Assembly (NCBI RefSeq): GCF_003568845.1
Contig: NZ_CP030126.1
Span: 472,501 to 536,500 of the forward strand
Length of the DNA stretch: 64,000 bases
Direction of reading: 5' to 3'
DNA from: Indioceanicola profundi
Lineage (GTDB): Bacteria > Pseudomonadota > Alphaproteobacteria > Azospirillales > Azospirillaceae
Below the pieces are notes generated by a model. That model did not search any database. It saw only the letters and a program-made list of their open reading frames with translations, and was not told the DNA's origin. Shown here one piece after another: positions 45,303-54,453 of the stretch. The position numbers were made by a program, and so were the translations under genes. The first letter of the stretch is position 1. The number at the start of each line of letters is the position of its first letter.

Positions 45303-46139
45303 ATGCCGCTTCTGATCCGGTTGTTCAGCATCGTCGCTCTCCTCATCTGCATGACCGGGCCGGCAGCGGCCCTCTGGGACGAGGAATGGAGCAAAGAGCG
45401 CAAGGCGTTCCATCTCAATGTCGGCGCCGGTGCTTCCGTTCTCGCCTGGGGCGCTTTCGCCTGGGACTGGGGCTCCGGTGGTCCGCGTTTTCAGGATGAG
45501 GGCTGGTTCAGCCGCACGACGACGGAGGGTGGCGCCGACAAGCTCGGCCATGGGTGGAGCGGCTATGCCCTCGGCCATCTCTTTTCCCGCCAGTACGAGC
45601 AGTGGGGATTTACGCAAAGGGAGGCGGCCCGGTATGGGGCATTCTCCTCCATCGGCATCATGGGGCTGGTGGAGCTGGGCGACTCCATCAGCGACGATTA
45701 CGGCTTCTCATATCAGGACATGCTGTTCAACGTCGCCGGGGCGGCCCTTGGCTACGTCCTCTGGGACTATCCGGACCTGGCGCGGAAAATCGATTTTCGG
45801 GCCGAGTACGACCCGTTCCGCGGCGGTCCGTTCCAGACCGACGTGTTCACGGATTATGAGCGGCTGAAATATCTGCTGGCCATCAAGGCGGAGGGCTTCG
45901 ACGCGATCCAGAACCCGGCGCTGCGCAGCCTAGAACTGCATCTCGGCTTCTATGCCCGCGGGTATCGGGATTACGACCAGTTCCAACCCGAGCAGGATGA
46001 GCGGCGGCGGCACGTCTATGTCGGGATCGGCCTGAATGTTACCCGGCTTCTGGGGGCGAGGGCGGATGTCGGCAGGGTCTTCAACTACATCCAGGTGCCC
46101 TATACCTACGTGTCGCACGGCTGGAACGTCGACCGTTGA
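45303..46139 (+). CDS. YfiM/DUF2279-like envelope protein
   Basis: The 278-residue protein has a signal peptide ending near PAAA. The following domain resembles the DUF2279 (YfiM) family: DKLGHGWSGYALGHLFSRQYEQ, then FSSIGIMGLVELGD, and DYGFSYQDMLFNVAGAALGYVLW. The C-terminal ~110 residues look strand-rich (RRHVYVGIGLNVTRLL), suggesting an outer-membrane or periplasmic location. The function of the family is unknown. Confidence 0.75.
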   Translation: MPLLIRLFSIVALLICMTGPAAALWDEEWSKERKAFHLNVGAGASVLAWGAFAWDWGSGGPRFQDEGWFSRTTTEGGADKLGHGWSGYALGHLFSRQYEQWGFTQREAARYGAFSSIGIMGLVELGDSISDDYGFSYQDMLFNVAGAALGYVLWDYPDLARKIDFRAEYDPFRGGPFQTDVFTDYERLKYLLAIKAEGFDAIQNPALRSLELHLGFYARGYRDYDQFQPEQDERRRHVYVGIGLNVTRLLGARADVGRVFNYIQVPYTYVSHGWNVDR

Positions 46140-46252
46140 GAGGCTTGGCAGCCACCGGGCGCATGTGCACCGCTCCTCTGGCCTGGGGCGGAGGCATGTT
46201 CTATGGTCGCCCCGGTGATTGCACCGTTCCTGAACGACTTGAGACCCGCCTT

Positions 46253-46726
46253 ATGACCGACGATCTCGCCTTCCTTCGCCGCTCGGCGGAACTGTCCCGG
46301 CATGGAATGCTGACCGGCGCCGGGGGGCCATTCGGGGCGGTGATCGTGCTGGACGGGAAGGTGGTGGGGGAAGGGTGGAACCAGGTCACCTCCACCAACG
46401 ATCCCACCGCCCATGCCGAGGTGGTGGCGATCCGCAAGGCCTGCGCGGAGCTTGGCCGGTTCGATCTTCGCGGAGGCGTGATCTATGCGAGCTGCGAACC
46501 CTGCCCCATGTGCCTCGCCGCCATCCATTGGGCGCGGCTGGACCGGATCGTCTTCGCCAACAGCCGGGACGAGGCGGCCTCCATCGGGTTTGACGATGCT
46601 CTGATCTATGGCCAGATTCCTCTGGCTCCGGAAGATCGTGATCTGCCCTGCAAGCACGTCCCCCTGCGGGAGGCGCTGGACGTGTTCAAGGAGTGGACGG
46701 CGAAGGCGGACCGGGTTCCTTACTGA
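46253..46726 (+). CDS. guaD: guanine deaminase, CDA superfamily
   Basis: The 157-residue zinc enzyme carries the cytidine-deaminase motifs HAE (His54, Glu56) and PCPMC (Cys84, Cys87). From memory, it follows Bacillus subtilis GuaD closely: GGPFGAVIV, NDPTAHAEV, SCEPCPMCL, AGFDD-type loop and an aromatic C-terminal Tyr. It deaminates guanine to xanthine, which frees nitrogen. The ATG at 46253 gives the normal family length; a longer upstream frame overlaps the preceding gene. It converges with the next gene, 10 nt apart. Confidence 0.87.
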   Translation: MTDDLAFLRRSAELSRHGMLTGAGGPFGAVIVLDGKVVGEGWNQVTSTNDPTAHAEVVAIRKACAELGRFDLRGGVIYASCEPCPMCLAAIHWARLDRIVFANSRDEAASIGFDDALIYGQIPLAPEDRDLPCKHVPLREALDVFKEWTAKADRVPY

Positions 46727-46736
46727 CCGGAGGAGC

Positions 46737-47909
46737 TCAACTCTCCCCGTCCTTGCGGTAGGGGCTCTCCTCCGCCAGCAGCGCGATCTCCTCCTCCATC
46801 TCCTCACGCTCACGATCCAGGAAGTCGGCCACGGCCGTCCGGAAGCTCGCATTGGGTATCCAGTGGGCGCTGTAGGTCGGCACCGGCAGGTAGCCGCGCT
46901 GGATTTTATGCTGCCCCTGCGCCCCGGCCTCCACCCGCGCCAGCCCACGCTCAATGGCGAACTCGATTGCCCGATAATAGCAGGCCTCGAAATGCAGGTA
47001 GGGATAGTCGCCCCTGCTGCCCCAGTTGCGGCCATAGAGCGTATCGCCGCCCAGCAGGTTTAATGCGCCCGCCACCCAGCGCCCATTGTCGCGCGCCATG
47101 ACCAACACGACCTGATCCGCCATTTCGGCCCCCAGAAGATGGAAGAACTCGTGGGTCAGATAGGGGGAGCCCCATTTACGGTCGCTGGTATCGATGTAGA
47201 AGCGGTAGAAGACATCCCAGTGCTCCGGCTTCAGCTCGGCGCCGGTCAGGGTCAGCAGCTCCAGCCCGCTTTCGGCCACCGTCCGCCGCTCCTTCTTCAC
47301 GGCCTTGCGTTTGCGCGATGAGAAGGTGGCCAGGAAATCGTCGAAGCTGCCATAGCCCCGGTTTTCCCAGTGGAACTGGACGCCGGTGCGCTGTAGCCAG
47401 CCGGCCTTTCCGAAGGCGTCGAATTCCGCCTTGGTGGGGAAGGTCACATGGGCGGAGGAGAGGCGGTTGTCGCCCGTGATCTTGGCCAGCGCGGCCATCA
47501 TCAACTCAAGCGTTCCCTCCGGCGCGCCGGCGCTCAGCAGCAGACGGCGGCCGGTCACCGGCGTGAAGGGAACTGAGAGCTGGAGCTTGGGGTAGTAACG
47601 ACCGCCGGCCTGCTGCCATGCATTGGCCCAGCCATGGTCGAAGACATATTCCCCGTAGGAATGGGACTTCAGATAGAGCGGCGCGCAGGCCACCAGCCGT
47701 CCATTGCCGTCCCGCACCGCCATATGGTGGGGAGACCAGCCGGTGCCGTCGCCAACGGACCCGCTTTCTTCAAGAATGCGTAGGAAGCTGTGGCTGGTGA
47801 AGGGCGCGCCGGGGCCGTTGCAGGCATCCCATTCCGCCGCCGGTATGCTGGCGATGCTGGTTTCCAGCCGGATGGAAAGGCGTGCGTCCTGATCTGATCC
47901 GTCGGGCAT
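46737..47909 (-). CDS. FemAB/GNAT-like N-acyltransferase (COG3146 type)
   Basis: The 390-residue protein resembles the COG3146 (DUF482) group, predicted acyltransferases of the GNAT fold. Recognisable segments are PFTSHSFLRILEESG near residue 36, FSSRKRKAVKKERRTV, YGRNWGSRGDYPYLHFEACYY and EAGAQGQHKIQRGYLP. The family is sometimes annotated as peptidoglycan-biosynthesis-related, but the substrate is not established. It has no signal peptide. A GGAG site precedes the ATG. Confidence 0.82.
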   Translation of the reverse strand: MPDGSDQDARLSIRLETSIASIPAAEWDACNGPGAPFTSHSFLRILEESGSVGDGTGWSPHHMAVRDGNGRLVACAPLYLKSHSYGEYVFDHGWANAWQQAGGRYYPKLQLSVPFTPVTGRRLLLSAGAPEGTLELMMAALAKITGDNRLSSAHVTFPTKAEFDAFGKAGWLQRTGVQFHWENRGYGSFDDFLATFSSRKRKAVKKERRTVAESGLELLTLTGAELKPEHWDVFYRFYIDTSDRKWGSPYLTHEFFHLLGAEMADQVVLVMARDNGRWVAGALNLLGGDTLYGRNWGSRGDYPYLHFEACYYRAIEFAIERGLARVEAGAQGQHKIQRGYLPVPTYSAHWIPNASFRTAVADFLDREREEMEEEIALLAEESPYRKDGES

Positions 47910-47993
47910 ACTGGCTCCGCGGCTTCGGGCGGGTCAGGTGCCATGTAGCACACCCGACCCGCTGGGCAAGCTTCGCAGGCGCAGCGCGGATTG

Positions 47994-48461
47994 TCACGCC
48001 ACTTCGAGGATCGCCTCCACCTCGACCGCCACGCCGAGCGGCAGGCTGGCCGCGGAAACGGCGGAGCGGGCGTGGCGGCCGGCATCGCCGAAGACTTGGC
48101 TCATCAGCTCCGAAGCGCCGTTGATCACCTTGGGCTGGTCGGTGAAGTCGGGCGTGGAGTTCACGAAGCCCACCAGCTTCACCACGCGGACGACCCGGTC
48201 CAGATCGCCGTCCAGGGCCGCTTTGGCCTGGGCGATGATGTTGATGGCGCAGGTCTTCGCGGCCTCGTAGCCCTGCTCCACGCCGTAATCGGCGCCCAGC
48301 TTGGCCTTGTGCTTGACCTCTCCATTCACCAGCGGGATTTGGCCGGAGATGAAGAGCTGGTTGCCCGTGCGCACGAAGGGCACATAGGCGGCGACCGGGG
48401 CGGCGGCCTGCGGCAGCTCGATCCCCAGTTCCTTCAGTCGTGCGTCGATACGTCCGGCCAT
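47994..48461 (-). CDS. RidA family protein (YjgF/UK114)
   Basis: The 155-residue protein matches the RidA fold, with FISGQIPLVNGE, NIIAQAKAALDGDLDRVVRVV and SAVSAASLPLGVAVEVEAI. In canonical RidA an Arg near the C-terminus (R-x-A/C-x-x-V) binds the imine; here the R is in GRHARSAVSAASL. This longer subgroup is less studied. It may hydrolyse enamine/imine intermediates. It has an AGGAGG ribosome site. Confidence 0.88.
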   Translation of the reverse strand: MAGRIDARLKELGIELPQAAAPVAAYVPFVRTGNQLFISGQIPLVNGEVKHKAKLGADYGVEQGYEAAKTCAINIIAQAKAALDGDLDRVVRVVKLVGFVNSTPDFTDQPKVINGASELMSQVFGDAGRHARSAVSAASLPLGVAVEVEAILEVA

Positions 48462-48518
48462 GGTTTCCTCCTGTTGTTCCGGTCTGGATGGTGGGCGTCG
48501 GATGCGCCCGCCTTCTGG

Positions 48519-50198
48519 TCAGTTGTCCGATACGGGTTTCGCGCGGTACAGGCGCAGCACCGCCTCATGCCCGCGGGAATAGTTGAAGCCGCTCATGGTC
48601 TCAAGCAGTTCCGCCTCGGCTCCGAGGGTCTGTAGCGCCTGCTCGAAATCAGCTTGGTCGCGGCCCTCCACCAGCCCCAGGGCGCAGGCGGGGTCGGCGG
48701 CCAGATGCTCCGCCACCATGCCGGGACCGCCCAGCTTCGTAGCGGTGCCGACCAGGAACACCATGCTGGGCTCCGTATAACCGGAAGCCGCCAGCAGCAT
48801 GCCGGGGCATGGGGCATGGCTGTCCACGGCCTGTTTCACCGTGCGGCTCAGCCACATCGGTTCCAGCCGGGGCAGCACGATGCCATGCACGGTGCCGTAG
48901 GTCAGGGCGGCCCCGATCACCAGCCCGGCCATCAGGCGGTTCGGCTCCCGCATCCTCTCCAGCACCACGGCGGCGATGCCGGTGGCCAGGATCAGCACCC
49001 CGCCCAGAACGGCGAAGGGCTGCACCTGCCGGGTGAGTTGATAGGGGAAGCCAACGATAACGCCGGCAAAGGCGATGGTGACCAGCAGGAAGAAGGCGGC
49101 TGCCAGCCAGAAGCCGATGCCGCGCCGGGCCTGCATCGCCTCGAACCGCTCCAGCGCCGCGGCCACGGTCAGCAGGGCGATGGCGGGGAAGACGATGACG
49201 GTGTAGTGGGGCAGCTTGGTGACCACGATCTCGAAAATCACCCAGCTCGGCACGATCCAGGCCAGGCAGAAACGCACCGCCGCGTCCCCCCGGTTCCGCC
49301 ACACCCAGGGCAGCGCCAGCACCGCGGCCAGGGAGAAGGGCCAGAATGTCAGCCAGAAGGTCAGCAGGTAGTATCCCGGCGGGCCGCCATGGTTCTCCTG
49401 CTCCGCATGGGCCTTGCCCAGGAACTCGTGCCCGATGGCGTAGCTGAAGAACGCGCCCTCGGTCTTCAGCCCGATGGCGACCAGCCAGGGCAGCACGATG
49501 GCGAGCAGGACCGGCACGCCGATGCCGAAGCGGAGGTCGCGGACCCAGCGGATGTCCCGGTCCATGGCCCAGAGGGCCAGGATGGCGCCAGCAACCGGCA
49601 TCAGGATCACCGGCCCCTTCACCAGGATGCCCAGCCCTATCGCCGCCCAGAAGGCGAGCGCCAGCGGAAGCGGTGTCTTCCCCGGCTTCGCCGCATCCAG
49701 ATAGATCCGGGCCAGTGCGCCCTGCGCCGCCACGACCGTGGCCAGCAACACGGCATCGGTCTTGGCCATCCGGGCTTCCACGCCCAGGATCACCGTCACG
49801 GCCATGATCAGGCCGGCCGCCGCGCCCACCGTGGCCCCGAACAGCCGCGCACCGGCCCAGGCGGTCAACAGCACCGCGGCCACCGCGCCGAACAGGGAGG
49901 GCAGCCGGTACATCCAGATCGGCCCGTGGGTGTCGCCGCCGGTCAGCAGGGAAACGGCGCCGGCCTGCATCCAGTAGATGCCGACCGGCTTCTTGTGGCG
50001 GGCCTCGTCCTGATAGCGGATATCGACATAGTCGCCGGTCTCCAGCATCTGATGACTGGCCTGGGCGTAGCGGCTCTCATCCCGGTCGAAGGGCGGGATG
50101 GTGAAGAAGCCGGGCAGGAACGCCACCAGACTGACGACCAGAAGCAGGGCGAAGTGGACCGGCCGCAGCACGGTCAGGCGGGCAGGCGGGCGGCTCAT
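48519..50198 (-). CDS. ArnT-like family 39 glycosyltransferase
   Basis: The 559-residue membrane protein begins with a helix and the loop FTIPPFDRDESRYAQASHQM, the catalytic DE region of GT39/PMT-family enzymes, followed by about 11 hydrophobic segments. ArnT-type enzymes transfer a sugar from undecaprenyl phosphate to lipid A or proteins on the periplasmic side. Its ATG overlaps the stop of the LAB_N gene (ATGA). With the ArnC-like GT2 it forms a complete make-and-transfer unit. The sugar is unknown. Confidence 0.85.
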   Translation of the reverse strand: MSRPPARLTVLRPVHFALLLVVSLVAFLPGFFTIPPFDRDESRYAQASHQMLETGDYVDIRYQDEARHKKPVGIYWMQAGAVSLLTGGDTHGPIWMYRLPSLFGAVAAVLLTAWAGARLFGATVGAAAGLIMAVTVILGVEARMAKTDAVLLATVVAAQGALARIYLDAAKPGKTPLPLALAFWAAIGLGILVKGPVILMPVAGAILALWAMDRDIRWVRDLRFGIGVPVLLAIVLPWLVAIGLKTEGAFFSYAIGHEFLGKAHAEQENHGGPPGYYLLTFWLTFWPFSLAAVLALPWVWRNRGDAAVRFCLAWIVPSWVIFEIVVTKLPHYTVIVFPAIALLTVAAALERFEAMQARRGIGFWLAAAFFLLVTIAFAGVIVGFPYQLTRQVQPFAVLGGVLILATGIAAVVLERMREPNRLMAGLVIGAALTYGTVHGIVLPRLEPMWLSRTVKQAVDSHAPCPGMLLAASGYTEPSMVFLVGTATKLGGPGMVAEHLAADPACALGLVEGRDQADFEQALQTLGAEAELLETMSGFNYSRGHEAVLRLYRAKPVSDN

Positions 50199-50551
50199 TC
50201 CGTGACGATCTCCCGCACGGATTCGGTCCGCGCATCGACGCAGCCGAGCCGCCGCTTCTCCCGCCGGATCAGGACGATGTTGCGGGAATAGACCACAAGC
50301 GCCGGAAGCTGGCCGAAGATGATGACGATGTCCGGCCGCAGCACGCCATAGACCACCAGCATCAGCCCGCCGGCCAGGCTGAAATACCAGAAGGTTTCCG
50401 GCACCACGCTGCGCTTCGCCCGCTCGCTGCTGACCCACTGGATCACGAAGCGCATCATGAACATGGTCTGGGCGGCCAAGCCGAACACGACCAGCCAACC
50501 CTTGTCGGCGACGGCCGCAGCCCACCAGGCTTCGATATGGGTCCAGATCAT
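50195..50551 (-). CDS. LAB_N domain membrane protein
   Basis: The 118-residue protein has about three hydrophobic segments and matches the lipid-A-disaccharide synthase N-terminal (LAB_N) domain as a stand-alone protein: VFGLAAQTMFMMRFVIQWVSSERAKRSVVPETFWYFS, then PDIVIIFGQLPALVVYSRNI. It overlaps both neighbours by 4 nt, so it is tightly coupled with the ArnC-like and ArnT-like genes. A role in moving or presenting the lipid-linked sugar is an inference. Confidence 0.85.
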   Translation of the reverse strand: MIWTHIEAWWAAAVADKGWLVVFGLAAQTMFMMRFVIQWVSSERAKRSVVPETFWYFSLAGGLMLVVYGVLRPDIVIIFGQLPALVVYSRNIVLIRREKRRLGCVDARTESVREIVTE

Positions 50552-51303
50552 CGGGCTTCTCCAGCAACGGACCCGTTCCGGTCCTGATGCTCCACTTCAG
50601 TGACGGCGGGCGGCAGGGTCGTGCGCCGCAGCAGCCACATGACGCCATACAGGTCGAACAGGCCGGTCATGGCGCGGCCGAGATTGGTGTACTTGCTCTG
50701 CCCCGCGCGCCGGGCGCGGTCATTGATCGGCACGTTCACATAATGCAGTCCGCGGCTGCGGACCAGGGCCGGGAAGAAACGGTGCATGCTGTCGAAGAAG
50801 GGAAGCGCCAGGAACACGTCCCGGCGGATCGCCTTCAGTCCGCAGGCCGTGTCCGGGCAGGCATCATGCAGCAGGGCGCGCCGGATGCCGTTGCCGGCCC
50901 TGCTGGCCAGCCGCTTGGCCAGAGTATCGTCGCGCTTGCGCCGGTTCCCGGCCGCCAGAACCGTGCGCGGGTCGGCGCCGACGGCTTGCAGCAGGGCGGG
51001 GATGTCGCGCGGATCGTTCTGCCCGTCGCCATCCATGGTGACGATCCAATCGCCCTTCGCCGCCTTCACCCCGGTCAGCAGGGCGGCACTCTTGCCGGAT
51101 CGGCGGGCATGGCGGACCAGACGCAGCCGGGGAAAACGGCCCGTCGCTTCGGCCAGCCGGTCGCAGGTCGCGTCGGTGGAGCCGTCATCGACGAAGACGA
51201 CCTCGTAATCCCCGTCGCCAAGGACACCGAACAGCTCCTCGGTCAGCGGCAGGATGTTGTCCTGCTCGTTCAGGACCGGGATGACGATCGAATAATGCAA
51301 CAA
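50548..51303 (-). CDS. ArnC/DPM-like family 2 glycosyltransferase
   Basis: The 251-residue enzyme has a GT-A fold (HYSIVIPVLNEQDNI, VFVDDGSTDAT, MDGDGQNDP) and the conserved NDRARRAGQSKYTNLGRA segment of polyprenyl-phosphate glycosyltransferases. It would load a sugar onto undecaprenyl phosphate on the cytoplasmic face. I chose a TTG at 51303 because GAGG lies 6 nt upstream and the protein then begins at the fold; GTG at 51354 is the alternative. It is the first gene of the three-gene operon. Confidence 0.85.
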   Translation of the reverse strand: MLHYSIVIPVLNEQDNILPLTEELFGVLGDGDYEVVFVDDGSTDATCDRLAEATGRFPRLRLVRHARRSGKSAALLTGVKAAKGDWIVTMDGDGQNDPRDIPALLQAVGADPRTVLAAGNRRKRDDTLAKRLASRAGNGIRRALLHDACPDTACGLKAIRRDVFLALPFFDSMHRFFPALVRSRGLHYVNVPINDRARRAGQSKYTNLGRAMTGLFDLYGVMWLLRRTTLPPAVTEVEHQDRNGSVAGEAR

Positions 51304-51438
51304 ATCTGTCCTCAGGCATGAAGGTCCGGCCGCGGGCCGCCTCCGCGCGCGCACTTATCCTGAAAGCGCATGCTCTGCGCCAGTGACGGTTTCGAAACCG
51401 CCCGGCTCCCTGGACGCATGACAGGGGCGGGGAACGGC

Positions 51439-52077
51439 TCAGGTGGCCACGTCCCCGCTCTGCACCAGGGTGACGCCGGCCGCATTCAGCCGGTCCAGCG
51501 CCGCGGCCAGGGAGCCGCCCTGGTCGATGGCGCGGCAGCCATCCATCACCATCACGGCCTCGAACCCGTTCCGCACGGCGTCCTCCGCCGACCAGGCGAC
51601 GCAGTAGTCGGTGGCGAGACCGGCGAAGAAGATCCGTCGGGTTCCGCGTTCCCGCAGATAGCCGGCAAGTCCCGTGGTGGTCTGCCGGTCATTTTCGCGG
51701 AAGGCGGAATAGCTGTCTATCTCGGCCCGGAAGCCCTTGCGGATGACCAGATGGGCGCGGCCGGTGTCCAGGCCGGGATGGAACCCGGCGCCCTCCGTCC
51801 CCTGGATGCAGTGGTCGGGCCACAGCACCTGCGTCCCGTAGCTGAGTTCGGTGGTCTGGAACGGGGCCTTGCCGGGATGGGCGCTGGCGAAGCTGTGATG
51901 GCCGGGCGTGTGCCAGTCCTGGGTCAGAACCACGATGGGGAACAGGCCGGCCAGCCTGTTGGCCACGGGCACTACCTCGTCCCCCTCCGCCACGGCCAGC
52001 GCGCCGCCGGGGCAGAAGTCATTCTGGATGTCCACCAGCACCAGGGCGTCGCCGGATTGTGCTTGGATGCGGGGCAT
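51439..52077 (-). CDS. pncA: nicotinamidase
   Basis: The 212-residue enzyme hydrolyses nicotinamide to nicotinate in NAD salvage. The triad is visible: Asp16 in LVDIQNDF, Lys in VIRKGF and Cys in LATDYCVAWSAEDA. The metal-site segment is TQDWHTPGHHSFA. The length is normal for PncA. It stands alone on the minus strand upstream of the ArnC-like operon. Confidence 0.94.
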   Translation of the reverse strand: MPRIQAQSGDALVLVDIQNDFCPGGALAVAEGDEVVPVANRLAGLFPIVVLTQDWHTPGHHSFASAHPGKAPFQTTELSYGTQVLWPDHCIQGTEGAGFHPGLDTGRAHLVIRKGFRAEIDSYSAFRENDRQTTTGLAGYLRERGTRRIFFAGLATDYCVAWSAEDAVRNGFEAVMVMDGCRAIDQGGSLAAALDRLNAAGVTLVQSGDVAT

Positions 52078-52140
52078 GGCTGGGGCTCTCCATCGGTCAG
52101 GACGGGCCCACCATGGCGCAGCTCGCGCGGAATCGGAAGG

Positions 52141-52785
52141 CTAGAGCACCAGCAGCGCCGCCTGGGTGCGGTTGCGGACCTTCAGCACCTTCATCAGCGC
52201 CTTGACGTGGTTCTTGACCGTTCCCTCGGACATGCCGAGTTCCAGGGCGATGTCGCGGTTGGAATAGCCCCGCCGGATGCAGTCTAGCACCTCCGCCTGC
52301 CGCCGGGTCAGGCCGGCCCGCGCCGCTTCCCTGCCATCGGCCCGGTTCTCGTTCGCACCATTGATCGCAACCGCGCCGGCGGGGGGCTGCTGCCAGGGGA
52401 AGTCTGGCACGAAGACGCCGCCAGCCCAGATGGTCTCCAGCGCCGCCTGCAGCACGTTGGACCCGCTCGCCTTCGGGATGAAGCCGCGTGCGCCGTTGCG
52501 CAGCGCCTCCGCCACCGTGTGCTGGTCCGTGCGGCCGCTGACCGCGACCAGAGTATAGTTCGGGGCGCGGCGGCGGAGTTCCGCGAACACGGAATTGCCG
52601 GGCGAGCCCGGCATGTGCGGGTCGAGCAGGACCATGCCCGTCCCCTCATTCTCCAATCTGGCGAAGAGTTCGGAACAGGTAGGGACGGAAGAAACCTGGG
52701 CGCTCCCGCCGACCAGGTCCCTCAGGATCAGGACCAGCCCCTCGCGCATCAGTGCGTGGTGGTCCGCGACTAGGATGCTAGGCAT
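52141..52785 (-). CDS. NarL/FixJ-type response regulator
   Basis: The 214-residue protein has a receiver (phosphoacceptor in MVLLDPHMPG, Lys in FIPKAS) and a LuxR helix-turn-helix (LTRRQAEVLDCI, RDIALELGMSEGTVKNHV). In the acid pocket the second Asp is replaced by His (ADHHALMREG), which may alter magnesium binding or phosphorylation. It is a close relative of the regulator at 30001-30663. No kinase is adjacent. A 267-bp gap upstream probably holds its promoter. Confidence 0.88.
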   Translation of the reverse strand: MPSILVADHHALMREGLVLILRDLVGGSAQVSSVPTCSELFARLENEGTGMVLLDPHMPGSPGNSVFAELRRRAPNYTLVAVSGRTDQHTVAEALRNGARGFIPKASGSNVLQAALETIWAGGVFVPDFPWQQPPAGAVAINGANENRADGREAARAGLTRRQAEVLDCIRRGYSNRDIALELGMSEGTVKNHVKALMKVLKVRNRTQAALLVL

Positions 52786-52989
52786 GCGATTGTGTGTCTC
52801 TTCGCTGGTTAGGGAGAGACTATGTCGCAAGCAAGCAATGCGTCAATGGAACCAATGTCGAGGTTCGATGAGTCTCTTGGGAGGGAGGCGGCACCCAAAA
52901 GGCCGGGGAAAAGTTAACCTATTAACACCGAATGAATGGGCGCGGCGAAGTCTGCGAATGCAGTTGAAAACGGAAAGAATATGTCTGTC

Positions 52990-53018
52990 GGCGGCATTGT
53001 TAACTACAAGGTGCCGCC
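52990..53018. other. hairpin in the gap upstream of a response regulator
   Basis: GGCGGCA and TGCCGCC flank an inner TTGT/ACAA pairing around TAACT. There is no T tract in either direction. It may end the acetyltransferase mRNA or bind a regulator. Confidence 0.3.
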
Positions 53019-53052
53019 CTGAAATCGTGAATTCATGCCCGGATCGTTCCAT

Positions 53053-53673
53053 TCACCGCGGCAGCGGCTTGCGCATGACCCACTGGTTCAGCGGGATGCG
53101 CCGCACCTGGCCGGTAGGGCTGCGATAGCTGTATTCGCCATCCGCATTGCCGGAGGTGCGATAGCCCAGCCGCTCATAGAAGCGCTTGGCCCCCGGATTC
53201 GAACGTTCCACGGTCAGGGCGAGTTCGTCATAGCGGCGGCCGCGGACGATTTCCTCCGCCGCCAGCATCAGCTTCTCGCCGATGCCCTGATTGCGAAGCG
53301 GCGGCAGAACCCTCACGGCCCAGAGGGATGCGCTGATCTTTCCCTCTTCGGTACGCGGGGTGGGGCGGAAATCTATCCAGACCTGACCGATCGGGAAGCC
53401 TTCCAGATCGGCCAGCAGCATGACCAGCTCGCCAAGGCGCTGCCGCTCAAAGGCGGCGCGGATGATTTCCCGGTGTTCGCTGAACTGCCCCCACCATTCC
53501 AGCGCTTCCAGATCGTCCCGCCGACAGCGTCGGAACTCGATCTTCAGGTTCAGGCGGAATCCCTGGAGCCGGTCGATCTCGGACCCGTCCGGAGTCATCA
53601 GCCGCTGGACCCGGTCGGGGCTACCCTGTTCGTCCGCCGCAGTATTCCGCCTTGCCATCCGATCGCTGCCCAT
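53053..53673 (-). CDS. GNAT family N-acetyltransferase
   Basis: The 206-residue protein has a GNAT domain in the C-terminal ~155 residues, with the acetyl-CoA loop VLPPLRNQGIGEKLMLAAEE and the later NPGAKRFYERLGYRTSG. The first ~40 residues are polar and probably disordered. The ATG at 53673 was chosen because GGAG lies 5 nt upstream; later in-frame ATGs also exist. The acceptor is not predictable. Confidence 0.82.
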   Translation of the reverse strand: MGSDRMARRNTAADEQGSPDRVQRLMTPDGSEIDRLQGFRLNLKIEFRRCRRDDLEALEWWGQFSEHREIIRAAFERQRLGELVMLLADLEGFPIGQVWIDFRPTPRTEEGKISASLWAVRVLPPLRNQGIGEKLMLAAEEIVRGRRYDELALTVERSNPGAKRFYERLGYRTSGNADGEYSYRSPTGQVRRIPLNQWVMRKPLPR

Positions 53674-53757
53674 ACCGCTCCGCCCTTGTGATCCGGTCTT
53701 TCGACGCCGGGTCAACTGGCGGGGGCCGGGCCGGGTTCCGGCGGGCAGAGCTGGAGT

Positions 53758-54339
53758 TCAGGGCAGGTCCAGGTGCTCCACCTCCCGCCCACGCCCGACC
53801 TCGCGGAAGAAGCGCGCCTTCTGCGGCTCGGCCTTCGCGGCGCGGGCATAATGGTCGCGTGCCGCGGCAACCATTTTTCCGTCAAGGCCCAGCTTCTGGT
53901 CGCCGATTTCCAGGATGCGGAGGTTGGGCCAGGTCTGCGGACGGATACGCACGACTTCCGCCAATGCCTCCGCCGGATCGCGGTCCGGCCGGGACTGGGC
54001 CAGGATCAGCGCCATGCTGGCGGTGGAGCGCGAAACACCCATGTGGCAATGGACCAGCAGGTGGGCGCCCGGGCTTTCCGCCAGGAGTTCCTGACCGAAC
54101 GCGAGAACCGCATCCACATGCTGCGGCTCCGGCAGGGTCTTGCCGGGGATCGGGTCGATGATGTCGTCAAACCGCAGATCCAGGCGGACATGCTCCCCGA
54201 AGCTGCCGAAGGCAGGCGGCGGCGGCAGGCCGGGGTCCAGAATGGACAGCACATGGCTGACGCCGACATCGCAATGGCCGGGCAGCTCGTCAATGCCGCA
54301 GACGGTGATACGGAAGGGCGCGAATCCGGTTTCGCTCAC
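53758..54339 (-). CDS. protein-tyrosine-phosphatase-like protein
   Basis: The 193-residue protein has the cysteine phosphatase signature CHMGVSRS (CX5R) preceded by LLVH, plus an upstream Asp-rich loop (LRFDDIIDP) that may supply the general acid. It resembles compact dual-specificity phosphatases found in alphaproteobacteria. It is cytoplasmic. The start is GTG at 54339 with GGAGAG 8 nt upstream. The substrate is unknown. Confidence 0.83.
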   Translation of the reverse strand: MSETGFAPFRITVCGIDELPGHCDVGVSHVLSILDPGLPPPPAFGSFGEHVRLDLRFDDIIDPIPGKTLPEPQHVDAVLAFGQELLAESPGAHLLVHCHMGVSRSTASMALILAQSRPDRDPAEALAEVVRIRPQTWPNLRILEIGDQKLGLDGKMVAAARDHYARAAKAEPQKARFFREVGRGREVEHLDLP

Positions 54340-54453
54340 GGGGATGCTCTCCTGGTGGTGGATGGGCGGATCATGTGGGCATGAAGATAGCCGGCCCGGT
54401 CCCGGCCGCCACCCGGAACCCGTCCGGAGGCGCGCTGGAAGGGCGACAAGGTC

